From Mesostigma viride (lineage: Eukaryota; Streptophyta; Mesostigmatophyceae; Mesostigmatales; Mesostigmataceae): a stretch of 64,000 bases of DNA. The notes beneath the pieces were generated by a model, which did not search any database, was not told the origin of the DNA, and worked only from the letters and a program-made list of their open reading frames with translations. Of this stretch, positions 1 to 10,262 are shown one piece after another. A program made the translations under genes and the position numbers. Numbering within the stretch: position 1 is the first letter of the stretch; each line of letters begins with the position of its first letter. The DNA lies in assembly GCA_009746045.1 (NCBI GenBank), contig RPFO01000819.1, positions 1,144,108-1,208,107 on the forward strand, in the 5' to 3' direction.

Positions 1-993
1 TCTCTTTATGACCTGCATTATCTGGGCTGGCAGCCTGCTGAATCTCGCGCGACGCGGGGTCAGCGTCAGTTATTTGCAGTTAGGGCAGGGTTAGGGAACC
101 ACTTGTCGAGAAAGAGGCTTCTGTAACTAGCTTCTCAAATGTGAGCTTTAAATAGCCCACAAGTGTGAGCTCTTCAGCGTACATGTATCACTAATTGCCA
201 GTAGCCCAAGCGTGGGCAACAACAACAACAACAACAACAACAATGGCCCATGAGACTGATGAGAGCCCACGAGTCAGTCGCGAAAGGTATGATTGTACTG
301 AACCTGATCGAGTTGGCGAGGTCGATTCCCGCCATGCAAATCACAATTTTCCGGGTAAATGGGTATTTTTCTATTTACCAATAAGAATATCGTTAGGTTA
401 AGAGGTACCACGTATCGACCAGCTGGTTACCCACGGAGGGTAGTGTGATAGCAAATCACAATCTCGGCCCGAGACTCGGCCTGCCGAACTGTCCTGGCCA
501 ATCGGACTTATCGCAGTAGCTCCCTACACAGGCCCAACACAAAATTAATAAAACTAAAACTAAATCCGACAAAATATCCGTAGGGTCCGTGCGCTCCGTG
601 ACGGCCGTTGGTAAACAAGTGCCGCGTCGCGCATCACGGCCATCACCCTTCCGAGATTCGGGCCAGTTCGGCAGCTGTTCGTGTGCCAGACGGTGGTGAC
701 AGGCGTCGGGTATCGAAAACGAGGTTGAGATGTCGGCATCCATATCCACACTCCAGAGAGTAATTCTAATTGAGTCAAGTATAGGTGATCCTACTTTTAC
801 TGCAGGAAGTGCACAAGCTTTTTCTGTTGACGCGTTGTCAGGGCATGCACCACGGCTTGCCGCGAGTGTGGTACGAGAGACTCCCCAGGGCTTGGTAACC
901 TGAGGACATGCATCGGCAGTATCCACACTGTCTAGTTCATACTTGCGCCCCTCCAGCATTCTAGGTGTTACGTTTCGCTTATAAGCAGTTAGA
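1..993. other. Upstream region of TMEM208 gene, no gene seen
   Basis: No convincing coding region. A short CAA trinucleotide run lies at about 217-242. Around 310-345 there is a stretch with a Pol III B-box-like match (GGTCGATTCCC), followed by AT-rich sequence ending near 400, which may be the remnant of a tRNA-derived SINE. The minus-strand open frame at 456-1118 runs antisense through exon 1 of TMEM208 and has no recognisable domain. The part just before 994 presumably holds the promoter and 5' UTR of TMEM208, but I see no clear TATA box. Confidence 0.5.
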
Positions 994-2509
994 ATGGCAA
1001 ACCAATCAGCCAAGAAACGAATCGCAGAAAACAAGAAGCATTTACAAAAGCTTGCCGTATTTATCATAGCAGCAAATGTAAGTAAGCTGTGCCCTACGTT
1101 CCACGAGGGTGACCTCATTTGGGGTCAGCTTGTTTGGGCGTAGCCTGCACTGTTTCTATTGTAAAATTTTCACGGTGGCAACAGAATTATGGACTTGCCC
1201 ATTCAACCTGCCTGCATCGTTCCTTTCTTTGCCCCCCAATGCTTTTTATCACAGGCTGTGTACTTCGTACTTCGACTGCTAGTGTTCGGTGCCTCCACGT
1301 CTTGGTGGCACTGGGTGGCGCTAGCGGTTTGTGGAGCCGCCTACCACTTCTGCTATTCTGGCATCCGATACATGGCGGAGCCGGCCTATGACGAGCAAGG
1401 GGCGCTGATTGATGGCGGTAGCGACCTGAACATGGGCGGCCTTTTGGAGTAAGCATGTGCTGGACTACTTGATAAAACAGCGTGTGCTGGGCTAGCTGCA
1501 TGGCTCTGCTGGGAGGCGCGACACACTGGCAGTGCATTGCGCTGATGGGAGGCGGTCTATACGAGAAGTGCTATGCAAGGGGCTGAGAATCATCGCCCGG
1601 ATCGCCACCCACAAAACTACAAATGATACTTCCTAGGCTTGCCACAATGGCATCATCTTCCAGCCCTTGCTACTGCGGTTTGTCACACGCAAAACTTCCT
1701 TGTCAGACATGGCATGCTCATAGCACAGATCTTCGCTATGTCAAGCCTGTGCTGGCTGTCTCACGGATGTCATGGTCACTCTGCGTATAGTAACGCCAAG
1801 CCTGTGCTGGCTGCCTCACGCAGGTCATCGTCAGGCATGGAGGGTGCACAGCTGTTGTGGCCAGTTTTCTTAGAGGAACAAGGGAAAGAAGGAGTGGTTT
1901 CTCAGATTTGCTTTGTTTGTCCGCTTGGCCTCCCTCGATCTGAGCACCTTGCCCACTTGGCCTCGTCTCCGATGTTGGGGTCTCTTTGCAACATGATATT
2001 TGCAATTCGATCTTTGCAGCGTGATCATGGCAAAATGATGTAATCACCCATGTGAGTATCTGACCTTATTGGCTTCTCAAAACAAGTGGAGTCCAACCAC
2101 TTGCAGCGGTAACCTCTTCGACAAAGTTTTTATTTCTGACTTGATTATTCCGACTTTAATGTCTAAGGCTAGTTTTTCTTTTATTTTGCCCCCCTCCCTC
2201 CCCCCCTCCCCCCCCCCCGCCCTGTGCTGACATCACCCCACCATGGCCAGGTACTACCATGACATCATCTACATCCTGGGTGGTGTCCAGATCGCGTCCG
2301 TGGTCTCCGACAAGTTCTGGTTACTGGCGCTCGTCATCCCTGCCTTTGCCGGCTACAAGCTGTGGACCATGGTGCTCTACCCTTATGTGTTCGCGCGCCG
2401 GCAAGGGGACGATGCGGGGGGGGGCGAGTCACCCAGGAGCCGCCGCCGCAGGGAGAAAGCCGAGCGGAAAGCGGCGCAGCCAAAGTACACCGCGGTGCGG
2501 CGCCGATAG
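994..2509 (+). CDS. TMEM208: TMEM208 / SND2-like ER membrane protein, 3 exons
   Basis: CDS join(994..1077, 1255..1448, 2251..2509), 178 codons; human TMEM208 is of similar length. All introns are GT..AG and phases match (0, then 2/1). TMEM208 family proteins are small multi-pass ER proteins linked to SRP-independent (SND) targeting of membrane proteins. Seen in the translation: a basic N-terminus (KKRIAENKKHLQKL, residues 7-20), hydrophobic segments at about 21-39, 47-64 and 97-138, the family-typical loop GALIDGGSDLN (77-87), and a lysine/arginine-rich tail (about 141-178). The start ATG at 994 opens exon 1 and the following donor is GTAAGT. Intron 2 (1449-2250) contains a short dispersed repeat and a C-rich tract just before its acceptor. 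The gene is followed by a transposon cluster and converges on the SR140 gene. Confidence 0.93.
2183..2222 (+). repeat. C-rich tract before TMEM208 exon 3
   Basis: Runs of C with scattered T lie about 30 nt upstream of the exon 3 acceptor at 2250. On the sense strand this acts as, or has expanded from, the polypyrimidine tract of intron 2. Confidence 0.6.
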
Positions 2510-3330
2510 TACCGCGACTAGAACAATGCCAGGGTGACCCCAGGGGCATGACCTCATGGCATGGGATGCAAGGGTGCGTTGCCAAAAGTATGCGGCGGTG
2601 CGGCACCGATGGTTTCTTCCATGAGACAACCAGCACAGCCAATGGATGATATCCTCAAAATCACACTTTGTGGGTGTGCTTGATGCATGCTTCAAGCGGC
2701 CGACCAATGTGGGGCGCATGTGCCTGTCATGGCGGGGAAGCGAGGGTGTGTAGTGTAGCATCGGCCGTAGCATCAGGAGGGGTGACCAGGGTGATGCGGG
2801 TACGCTGTGGGAGATGAGCCCGATGTGGGGCGGAGGATGGGACCTAAACGGAGGGGTGGGGGCCCTGGAGGTTGCACAGTCGCCCGTGGAGGGTCCAGCC
2901 AGCTCCGATGCACGCTGTGTAAACACAGCATTTTGCACGCAATGTGTTTAGAAGGCTAACAGGAGCCCCTAAATGATGTAGTGGAAGGACCTGGGGTGCA
3001 TAGCCTTCTTCCTTGCGGTTAGTGTAGTCGTTAGTGTAGTCGTTACCTTCTGGCTTGTGTGGTAGTTGGTTTATCTGTGGCTGCCTCATGCGGAAATCCT
3101 TTGTACAGGATGTGCGTGCTCAGTTGCTACTCTGGGTTGGTTACTGTAGATGCGGGGTAGCCTGCACATTGCAGGGGGCACAATCAGTGACCTCGCCCCT
3201 TGGAAACTAGGACATCAGGGAGAGTTCATGGATAGCTAGTCTAGTATTGGTTGTCACGCCAACAAGGCAGCAATTCTAACATTATATTTTTTTTCCTGGC
3301 ACCGGAAATGCCCTATATGCCCAACTGTAC
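2510..3330. other. TMEM208 3' UTR and intergenic DNA
   Basis: No gene recognised. A TGTAA pentamer at 2919-2923, the usual polyadenylation signal of chlorophyte algae, lies about 410 nt after the TMEM208 stop and could end that transcript; this rests on the motif only. A fragment at about 2625-2650 resembles the short dispersed repeat also found in TMEM208 intron 2 and near 28.66 kb. Confidence 0.4.
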
Positions 3331-3408
3331 ATTCTGATTTGGCACGCCGCAAAGGTGAAAACCATTTGCGTTCAGTGCCGGTCCGCGGAAAACGCGATCT
3401 GCAAATGA
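3331..3408 (-). mobile_element. SINE fragment (tail part)
   Basis: About 78 bp matches the 3' (tail) half of the SINE copies at 19411, 62183 and 62592, including the shared stretch GGTGAAAACCATTTGCGTTC. The tRNA-like part with the B box is missing here. Confidence 0.7.
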
Positions 3409-3427
3409 ATGTACATGTTCACCCACT

Positions 3428-3740
3428 GTTAAAATTAAATAAAAATTAAATTATAACATGCCTCCGTTGGGAGATCATGTAGCACATATTCCTTGATGGA
3501 TGGTGGGGTGGAGAGAGCCGCGTAATCTAACTAACCTAACGCTAATCTATCTAGTCTAGAAAAATCCTAACTACCCCACTCATCAAAACGCCTCCTCTTG
3601 GGGGGAGGTGGCTTGCCCACAGGGTCGGGCGTGTGAGCCTTGACCATCTTCTGCCACCGCGTCTTGTTCTGCATGGCAGTCCAAAGAAGGGAGAGAGAGT
3701 GGATGCGGTATTCAAACTGGGCTGGCACCCACTGTTGGCT
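3428..3740 (-). mobile_element. LINE family A, 5'-truncated 3' end
   Basis: Read on the minus strand this matches the last part of the RT frame and 3' UTR of the complete element at 10258-13573, ending in the terminal motif CTCCCAACGGAG (slightly altered) and an AAATT-rich tail. It breaks off near 3740 and is followed by an unrelated-looking 30-bp gap and a fragment in the opposite orientation. Confidence 0.8.
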
Positions 3741-3770
3741 CATGTCATCAAGTATGAATATGAGTGCAAC

Positions 3771-3895
3771 CAGTCAGGTAGACACCGCCCTTGGTCTGGC
3801 CGGCCCCCAGCGGCTTGGCCAGCCGGGGCGGCATATCCTGACCTGGCCTGGCCTTAAGGACATACCCCGACGATTTGGTAGACCTGCCATGAACT
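3771..3895 (+). mobile_element. LINE family A internal fragment
   Basis: About 125 bp on the plus strand matches the LINE A region around 13108-13245 (protein context QVDTALGLAGPQRLGQPGRH). It lies between two minus-strand LINE 3' ends, so this spot has been rearranged, or it is the inverted part of a twin-primed insertion. Confidence 0.7.
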
Positions 3896-4493
3896 ATTAA
3901 ATTAAAAAATTAAATTATAACATGTCTCCGTTGGGAGATCATGTAGCGCATATTCCTTGCTGGATGGGTGGAGGTGGGCGAAGCCGCGTAATCGAACGAA
4001 CCTAACTAACCTATCTAGTCTAGAAAAATCCTAACTACACTATTCAGCAAAACGCCCTTTCCGCTTGGGGGGAGGGGGCTTGCCCACAGGGGCTGGCGTG
4101 TGAGCCTGGACAATCTTCTGCCACCGCTTCTTGTTCTGCATGGCAGTCCAAAGAAGAGAGAGGGAGTGAATGCGGTGTTCAAACTGAGCTGGGAGTCTGG
4201 GACCACTAGGTCGGCCAGCAACATCTGGATGTAGTTCACAGCAGGCTTCCCGAGCTTTCTAGGAATGTCCTTGGGGGCAGGCCAGGTCAGGATGTGCCGC
4301 CCTGGTTGGCCAAGCCACTGGGGGCCGGCCAAACCAAGGGCGGTGTCGACCTGACTGGTGCGAGCAAGATGTCCTACAAATGCTATCCTACGCTGCCTAA
4401 TCTCGTCCGAAATGCGAGGCATACCCTGATACGTACAAAGACTCTAATGACCTATGCTTGGAAAACCCTACATTCAGGACCTGTCGGAGCATT
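3896..4493 (-). mobile_element. LINE family A, 5'-truncated copy with intact 3' end
   Basis: A minus-strand copy corresponding to about 12990-13560 of the complete element: RT C-terminus (MPRISDEIRQRRIAFVGHL), 3' UTR, terminal hairpin motif and AAATT tail. The C-terminal reading frame is shifted, giving an aberrant end. The 5' truncation point at 4493 abuts an ATTAATTA repeat. Confidence 0.85.
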
Positions 4494-6345
4494 AATTAAT
4501 TAATTAATTAGGAACATAACTCCGTTGGGAGTATATGTAGCACATAGCCCTGAGAAGGGGCATATGAGCCTATAATACATTCTAAGCTACTTCCTGCAAG
4601 GGTGGGAATGTAAACAACACTTGCTCTAGGTGCACCAGGGCACCCGCACCCTCATGGTCTATCACGCTATGCCCGGGTAAGGGGGGAGCATGCCTGTGAG
4701 GGGGAAGATCATCATGGCTATACAAGAGCTATGGCATGGCTTCTCAGCAGAGAGTGACTCCCTGCATGGGCACAACATTACTAAATAAGGCTAGGCATCG
4801 TCTGGAGTGTGGCTCATCATAGGCACACATGTACATGATTAAATAAAGCGCGTGGCTTAGCTGGGATAGGGCCTCTAGGAGGCGTACATGTACATGGCCA
4901 CGGTCTATCTATTCTACACTACTACTGCTGTATTCCCCTAAGCTGGGGCGCCTGGAGTCGCTGGGGCCGCGGGGGTCGCCTGCCAGGGCTTGTGGCCGAC
5001 GTAGATGGCCGCCCCCTTCCAGTACACCGGCTGCCCCGCCTTGGTCTGCCGGAGCTGGAGGTAGGTCGGCCATAGCTCCCGTCGCCGTTGTTGCTGCGCC
5101 AGGGTCAGGTCGTCATCAAGGGTGAAGAGAGTCTTCTCGAGCCGCTTGCGGCGTCTGAGAAAAGAAATCTTGTCCGCCGGGGTCTTAAAGGTGAGAAGGA
5201 GCGGGGGCGGCCCTGCCTTAGCCCGCGCGCGGGGAAGGCGGTGGGCGGCCAGCTCGATCTCACCAGTAAGGCCCATGCGATCAAGGATTTCTCTCTCAAA
5301 AGCACGCGCAAGCTTCTCGGAATTCTCACCTTCCTCCATCTTGAGATTCTTGACAATGACATTAATTAAGGCTGCGCTTGGCGAGCTCTCGGCCTCCTCG
5401 CGGAGCCGGTCAAGCGTCTGCCGCTGGAGCTGTGCTGCGACGGCGGAGGTGGTGGAGGTGGTGTGCTGCTTAAGCATGTCCGCCCAGGTCGTGATGGGAG
5501 CCGAGCATCGCCGGCCAGGCCAGCAGGGGCTGGCTTGGCGGCAATGTCCTTCACCGCCTGGGCGGTGAGGCCCGGGCGGTGTTCTGCAGGACCTCGATGG
5601 CGATTGCGTTGTCTTTAAGACGCTGGTCGATTTCACGGAGCTGGGCGGTGATGGCGTCGGAGGAGGGGGTGGTGGCGGTGGAGGAAGCGAGGAGGGTGGC
5701 GGTGGCGGTGGGGATGGTGGGGAGCTCAGCAGCCAGCGTGCGACTCACAGCTGCCACATCTGCAGCTAGGGGCGTCACGTGCTGTGAGAGGGCTTCGTTG
5801 AGGTGGAGGAGGAGGGCGGATTCGGTCAGGGGGATGGGGCGCCAGACGTCAATGGCACTGCGCTGAAGGATGGAAAAGAGGGCGGCAAGCTGAAGGCGCG
5901 GTCGCGTCCAGCCATCTGGACAGGTCAGGTGCACGAGGCTGGAACTGGCCGTCAGACTGGCTGCGGAAGCATTTATGGCGTTGGAGGCGCTGGCACAGGT
6001 CAAAAAGGGAGGCATACGACCCATAAAACAAAAGCTCCAGGATCCGGATAGGTGCCCTGTCGAAATAGCCGGGTCTGTTGACGTCGAAGATTGAAAATAA
6101 CTCGTCAACGTCAAAGTCGTACTCAGACCAGCTAGGTTCGGTTGGGCGGCTGCGTTTGGGCTCGGGCGAGGCTGAAGGCGAGGCGGGAAGCCCGGGAGGG
6201 TGCTGGGCGACTACCAGTGCGCGGCTAGTGTCACTGCTGCCTGCCGGACCTGATGGCGGAGCTGCAGCCGAAGCTGCAGACGTATTTTCATTGGCGAGCG
6301 CAGCCGTCAGGCTGCGTTGCGTTGTCGGAGCATCCTGTACATAAA
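4494..6345 (-). mobile_element. ORF1-only LINE (half-LINE), copy 1
   Basis: A LINE ORF1 gene (see 4938-6345) is followed directly on the minus strand by a 3' UTR (4505-4937) of the family B type, ending in CTCCCAACGGAG and an AATTAATT tail. There is no endonuclease or RT between ORF1 and the 3' UTR. The same arrangement recurs at 7631-9600, so it is a real element structure rather than a single deletion. Its 5' end is cut by the LINE insertion that begins at about 6333. Confidence 0.75.
4938..6345 (-). pseudogene. LINE ORF1-like protein, frameshifted
   Basis: Three consecutive minus-strand frames make up one protein: an N-terminal low-complexity part (starting near TTQRSLTAALANENTSA), a middle part with a likely coiled coil (around AQLREIDQRLKDNAIAIEVL, about 5600-5660), and a C-terminal part (4938 to about 5540) with an RRM-like stretch (NVIVKNLKMEEGENSEKL) and a typical ORF1p C-terminal domain (LTLAQQQRRRELWPTYLQLR). 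Coiled coil, RRM and CTD is the layout of L1-type ORF1 RNA-binding chaperones. At least two frameshifts show it is dead. Confidence 0.75.
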
Positions 6346-7460
6346 CCGTGCCGTCTACTTTAATTAGCCGCCAGAGTGTCCGTGAGTGTCCATGCCTCGG
6401 AGCCATATGTAAGCACCGTGAGGATGAGGACCTTGAAGAGCATGCGCTTACGGTGCTCGCCTAGGCCCTTCGAGCGCCAGTAGGTGTTGAGCGAACGGAG
6501 CCGGGCCCAGGCCAGGCCGATGCGGATGTCCACATCGTCGGCGGTGTCAGGGAGCATGCTCCCTAACAGTTTGAAGCGATCACGGAACGGGACCTCCGTC
6601 CCGTCGCGCAGGCGCGGCAGAGGCGGGCGACTGGAGGCCCCAATCACCATCGCCTCAGTTTTGACACTAATCTCCAACCCCACCGCCCTCGATCGCCTGC
6701 AGGCCCAGACAGTCCAGCCAGGTCTGAATGTGCTCGGGGCGCGCGATGAGGGTGGTGTCGTCCGCATAAATCAGGTCGGCCAGGCGGTAGCCAGTGCCAA
6801 ACCCCGCGCCGTGCTCGTGCTCGTTAAGGATGTCCAAGCCTGGCTCGAAAGGAGTAAAGCGCGCACGTGCCCGGCGCATGACGTGATCCACGACAATAAT
6901 GAACAGCCTATGGGGACGTACAGGACACAACCTTGCCACACCCCGTGGTGAAGGGGGAATGGTGGGGTGCATGGTGCCTTCCGCAGTCATGAACTATACA
7001 GATCAGTTGCTGGCCGACCTAGTGGTCCCAGCCCAGCTTGAACACCGCATTTCCTCCCTCTCTCTTGCTTGGACTGCTATGCGCCAGAACAAGAAGAGGT
7101 GGCAGACCATTGTTAAGGCCCACACGCCCGCCCCTGTGGGCAAGGCACCCCCACCCCCCCCTGGAGGAAGGGGCGCTTTCGGCGGAGTAGAGTAGTTAGG
7201 ATTTTATAGATCAGTTTAGAGATAGCTTAGTTTTTGTATAGCTATGCTGATCTTCCCCCCCATGACAGGCTCCCCCTTCGCTGGGCATAGCAGTTGAAGA
7301 TCATGGGGATGCAAGTGCCCTGGTGCACCTAGAGCAAGGGTCCTTTACATTCCCACCCTTGCAGGAAGTAGCTTAGAATGTATGATAGGCCATATGCCCC
7401 TTCTCTGGGCTATGTGCTACATATACTCCCAACGGAGTTATGCTCCTAATTAATTAATTA
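6333..7460. mobile_element. Inverted (twin-priming-like) LINE family B insertion
   Basis: The right part (about 6989-7460, plus strand) encodes the RT C-terminus (from NYTDQLLADLVVPAQ to a stop at about 7195), then a 3' UTR with CTCCCAACGGAG at 7426-7437 and an AATTAATT tail. The left part (about 6333-6988) is the upstream RT segment in inverted orientation, matching 12347-12985 of the complete element. The inverted segment's 5' end abuts the 3' segment, as expected from twin priming. About 250 bp of the element between the two parts is missing. Confidence 0.75.
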
Positions 7461-7464
7461 ATAG

Positions 7465-7575
7465 CTTAGTTAGGTTTCGCGGCTTCGCCCACCCCAATCC
7501 ATCAAGCAAGGGAATGCGTGCTACATGATCTCCCAACGGAGTCATGTTATAGTTATTATTTAATTTTTGAGTAGT
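7465..7575 (+). mobile_element. LINE family A 3'-end fragment
   Basis: About 100 bp of LINE A 3' UTR ends in the shared CTCCCAACGGAG motif and a TTATTATTTAA-type tail. It follows directly on the tail of the family B copy. Confidence 0.75.
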
Positions 7576-7630
7576 TACATTTCCGTTGCGATGTGGAGCA
7601 GGCTGTCTCATTGCTCCACACTACTGGCGA

Positions 7631-9600
7631 TTAATTAGGAACATAACTCCGTTGGGAGTATATGTAGCACATATCCCGGAGAAGGGGCATATGGCTTTTA
7701 ATACATTCTGGGCTACTTCCTGCAAGGGTGGGGATGTAAACTACACTTGCTCTAGGTGCACCGAGGGCACCTGCACCACCACGATCTCTCAGAGCCCAAG
7801 TAAGGCCCGCCATGGGGTGGAAGATTATTTAATTATAATTAATTAATTAACAGACACGTGACTGCGTCACGTGACCATAAGTCCTCAGTGGGAGGGGAAC
7901 ATGGGATGGAATGGATGGTATAAGCTATCTAGGTCCTAGTTACAGGGGCACCCCGGGTGGAAGATCATCATGGCTATACAAAGGCTAGGGCATGGCTTGT
8001 CATCAGAGAGTGACTCCCTGCATAGGCGCTGAGAGCTTGGCTAGATTCTTAAGTGCATCATCCATGGGGAGTCCCATTATAGACAGAGCGTAGCTAAATT
8101 CTGAAGGCATCATCCATGCATGGGGGCCATTATGGGCGCAAATGCGCGTGGGCCACTTGCTAGGCTAACTGGCTAAGCCTTACTAATCTGCACTACTAGC
8201 TGCTAGCTATATTCCCTAGACTGGGGTTGCTGGGGTCGGGCAGCGGGTGCCTGCCAGGGCTTGTGGTCGACGTGGATGACGCCCCCCCTCCAGTATACCG
8301 GTTTCCCCCCTGCGCTCTGCCGGAGCTGGAGGTAGGTCGGCCACAGCTCGCGTCGTCGTTGTTGCTGGGCCAGGGTCAAGTCGTCGTCCAGCGTGAAGCG
8401 AGTCCTCGAGAGCTTCTTGCGGCATGAATGACAGCTTGTCCGCCATGTACTGCTTAAAGGTGAGGAGCACGGGAGCCGGGCCAGCCTTACCCCGCGCGCG
8501 GGGAAGGAGACCAGCTGACATCCGCATCTCACCAGTGAGTTGCATGGGGGCAAGAATGTCGCGCTTAAATGCCATGAGTAGAGACTCCGAGGTCTCACCT
8601 ACCGGCTGGTCGAAGTGCTTGACGATGACATTGTGGCTAGCTGCGCTGGGCCGGCGGTCAGCCTCGTCGCGGAGGTCGAGGGTTTGTCGCTTGAGCTGTG
8701 CCGCGATGGTGGAGGTGGTGGAGGTGGTGTGATGCTTGAGCAGATCCGCCCAGGTCTGGGTGCATGGAAGGAGCATCACTGGCCGGGCCAGCAGATGTCG
8801 GCTGGGCAGCGAGGTCCTTCACCGCCTGGGCGACCGGTGAGGCCTTCGGTGTCGTGCAAGCACTCAAGGGCGGTGGCGGTGGCGTGGAGGCGCTTGTCGA
8901 GGTCGAGGAGCTGGGCCTTGATGTCGGCAGTGGAGGCGGAAATGGCAGTGGAGGTGGAGGCGACGGTGGTGGAAAGGTGAGGGAGCTCAGTAGCCAGCGT
9001 GCCTCCCATTGCTGCCACATTGGCAGCAAGGGGGGTCACGTGCTGCTGGAAGGCTTCCGTAATTAAGGATGGAACGCGGGAGTGTGGATGCGGAGATGGA
9101 TGGAGCCCAGATCTCGCCGCCAGAGCGCATGAAAAGGGAGCAAAGGATGAGGTGCTGAAGGCGGGGGCCGGTGGTTGGGGGTGATCCGTCACATAGGTGA
9201 GGGGGCACCATTTGCCATCGTCAAAGATGAGACGGTCGATGCTGTGGAGATGGATGCACAGGTCGTAAAGCGAGGCGTAGTCCCCGGCCGTAGAAGATGC
9301 AATGCAGAGCATCGCTCGGGGACATGTTGAGCCATTCATGCCGGGTCATCAACTTTGAAGGGTTGAGGCCGGAAGCGCAGTTCTGTCCAGCGCGGTGCTG
9401 GGCGGCTGCGTTTTGGATCAGGCGATGCTGAAGGCGAGGCCGCAGGAGCTGAGTGCACTACTAATGCTTGAGTAGCGCGCCGCTGCCTGGGAGGCCGGGC
9501 GGAACTGCAGCCGAAGCTCGGCAGGCGAATTTTCTTGGCTCATCGCAGCCGCCAGGCTGCGTTGCGTAGTCGAGCGTTTGCTCGCCATAATATTGCCTTT
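7631..9600 (-). mobile_element. ORF1-only LINE (half-LINE), copy 2
   Basis: Same layout as copy 1: ORF1 remnant (8216-9588) followed by a family B 3' UTR (7631-8215) with the terminal motif and an AATTAATT tail. Two further AATTAATT stretches lie in the UTR region near 7830-7850. No endonuclease or RT sequence is present. Sequence upstream of the start codon (9590-9700) may be its 5' UTR. Confidence 0.75.
8216..9588 (-). pseudogene. LINE ORF1-like protein, second degraded copy
   Basis: The likely start codon is at 9586-9588 (MASKRSTTQRSLAAAMSQEN, parallel to copy 1's TTQRSLTAALANEN). Recognisable downstream are an RRM-like stretch (SHNVIVKHFDQPVGETSESL) and the C-terminal domain (LTLAQQQRRRELWPTYLQLR), which falls in a different frame from the preceding part. 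Several frameshifts separate the segments. Confidence 0.7.
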
Positions 9601-9914
9601 TGGTTTCGGAAAAGTATATCAGCGTGTGGGCCTGAGAAAGACGAAGCGATAGTGATATTCACGGCCGAATTTGGTGCCCACACGTGAAAGTTATGAGCTC
9701 CGCCGTCAGCCATGGCTACCTCGTGGCTCGTGGCGCTCGCATGGGCATACTACTGGCAATATGGGCACACTACGCGTACTGGCAATATGGGCAAAATGTA
9801 CACGTATCAGAAAAGGAAATCAGAGTATAGACTAGCTAGTCCGGGTTGGCCAATTCTCTAGCTGCCCTCTTATCACAGGTCGACCAGGCCAGCCATATAG
9901 GAATTTGTATATGC
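9601..9914. other. Interelement DNA
   Basis: No gene. It holds the presumed 5' flank of ORF1 copy 2 and a short duplicated phrase (ACTGGCAATATGGGCA, about 9752 and 9778). Nothing else is recognisable. Confidence 0.4.
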
Positions 9915-10257
9915 ACAAAATAAAATAAAATAAAATAAAATAAAATAAAATAAAATAAAATAAAATTAAATAAAATTAAATTAAATTAAATTAAATTAAA
10001 TTAAATTAAATTAAATTAAATTAAATTAAATTAAATTAAATTAAATTAAATTAAATTAAATTAAATTAAATTAAATTAAATTAAATTAAATTAAATTAAA
10101 TTAAATTAAATTAAATTAAATTAAATTAAATTAAATTAAATTAAATTAAATTAAATTAAATTAAATTAAATTAAATTAAATTAAATTAAATTAAATTAAA
10201 TTAAATTAAATTAAATTAAATTAAATTAAATTAAATTAAATTAAATTAAATTAAATT
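9915..10257. repeat. AAAAT/AAATT pentanucleotide microsatellite
   Basis: About 340 bp: first about ten AAAAT units, then a near-perfect ATTAA/TAAAT array running right up to the start of the full LINE copy. The same pentamer forms the 3' tails of the LINE A copies, so this is probably an expanded retrotransposon tail into which, or beside which, the complete LINE inserted. Confidence 0.95.
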
Positions 10258-10262
10258 ATAAC

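Noticed and set aside
75-100. Telomere-like TTAGGG motifs
   Set aside because: Only two irregular matches; not a telomeric repeat.
456-1118. 220-codon minus-strand frame
   Set aside because: Antisense to TMEM208 exon 1, with no recognisable domain.
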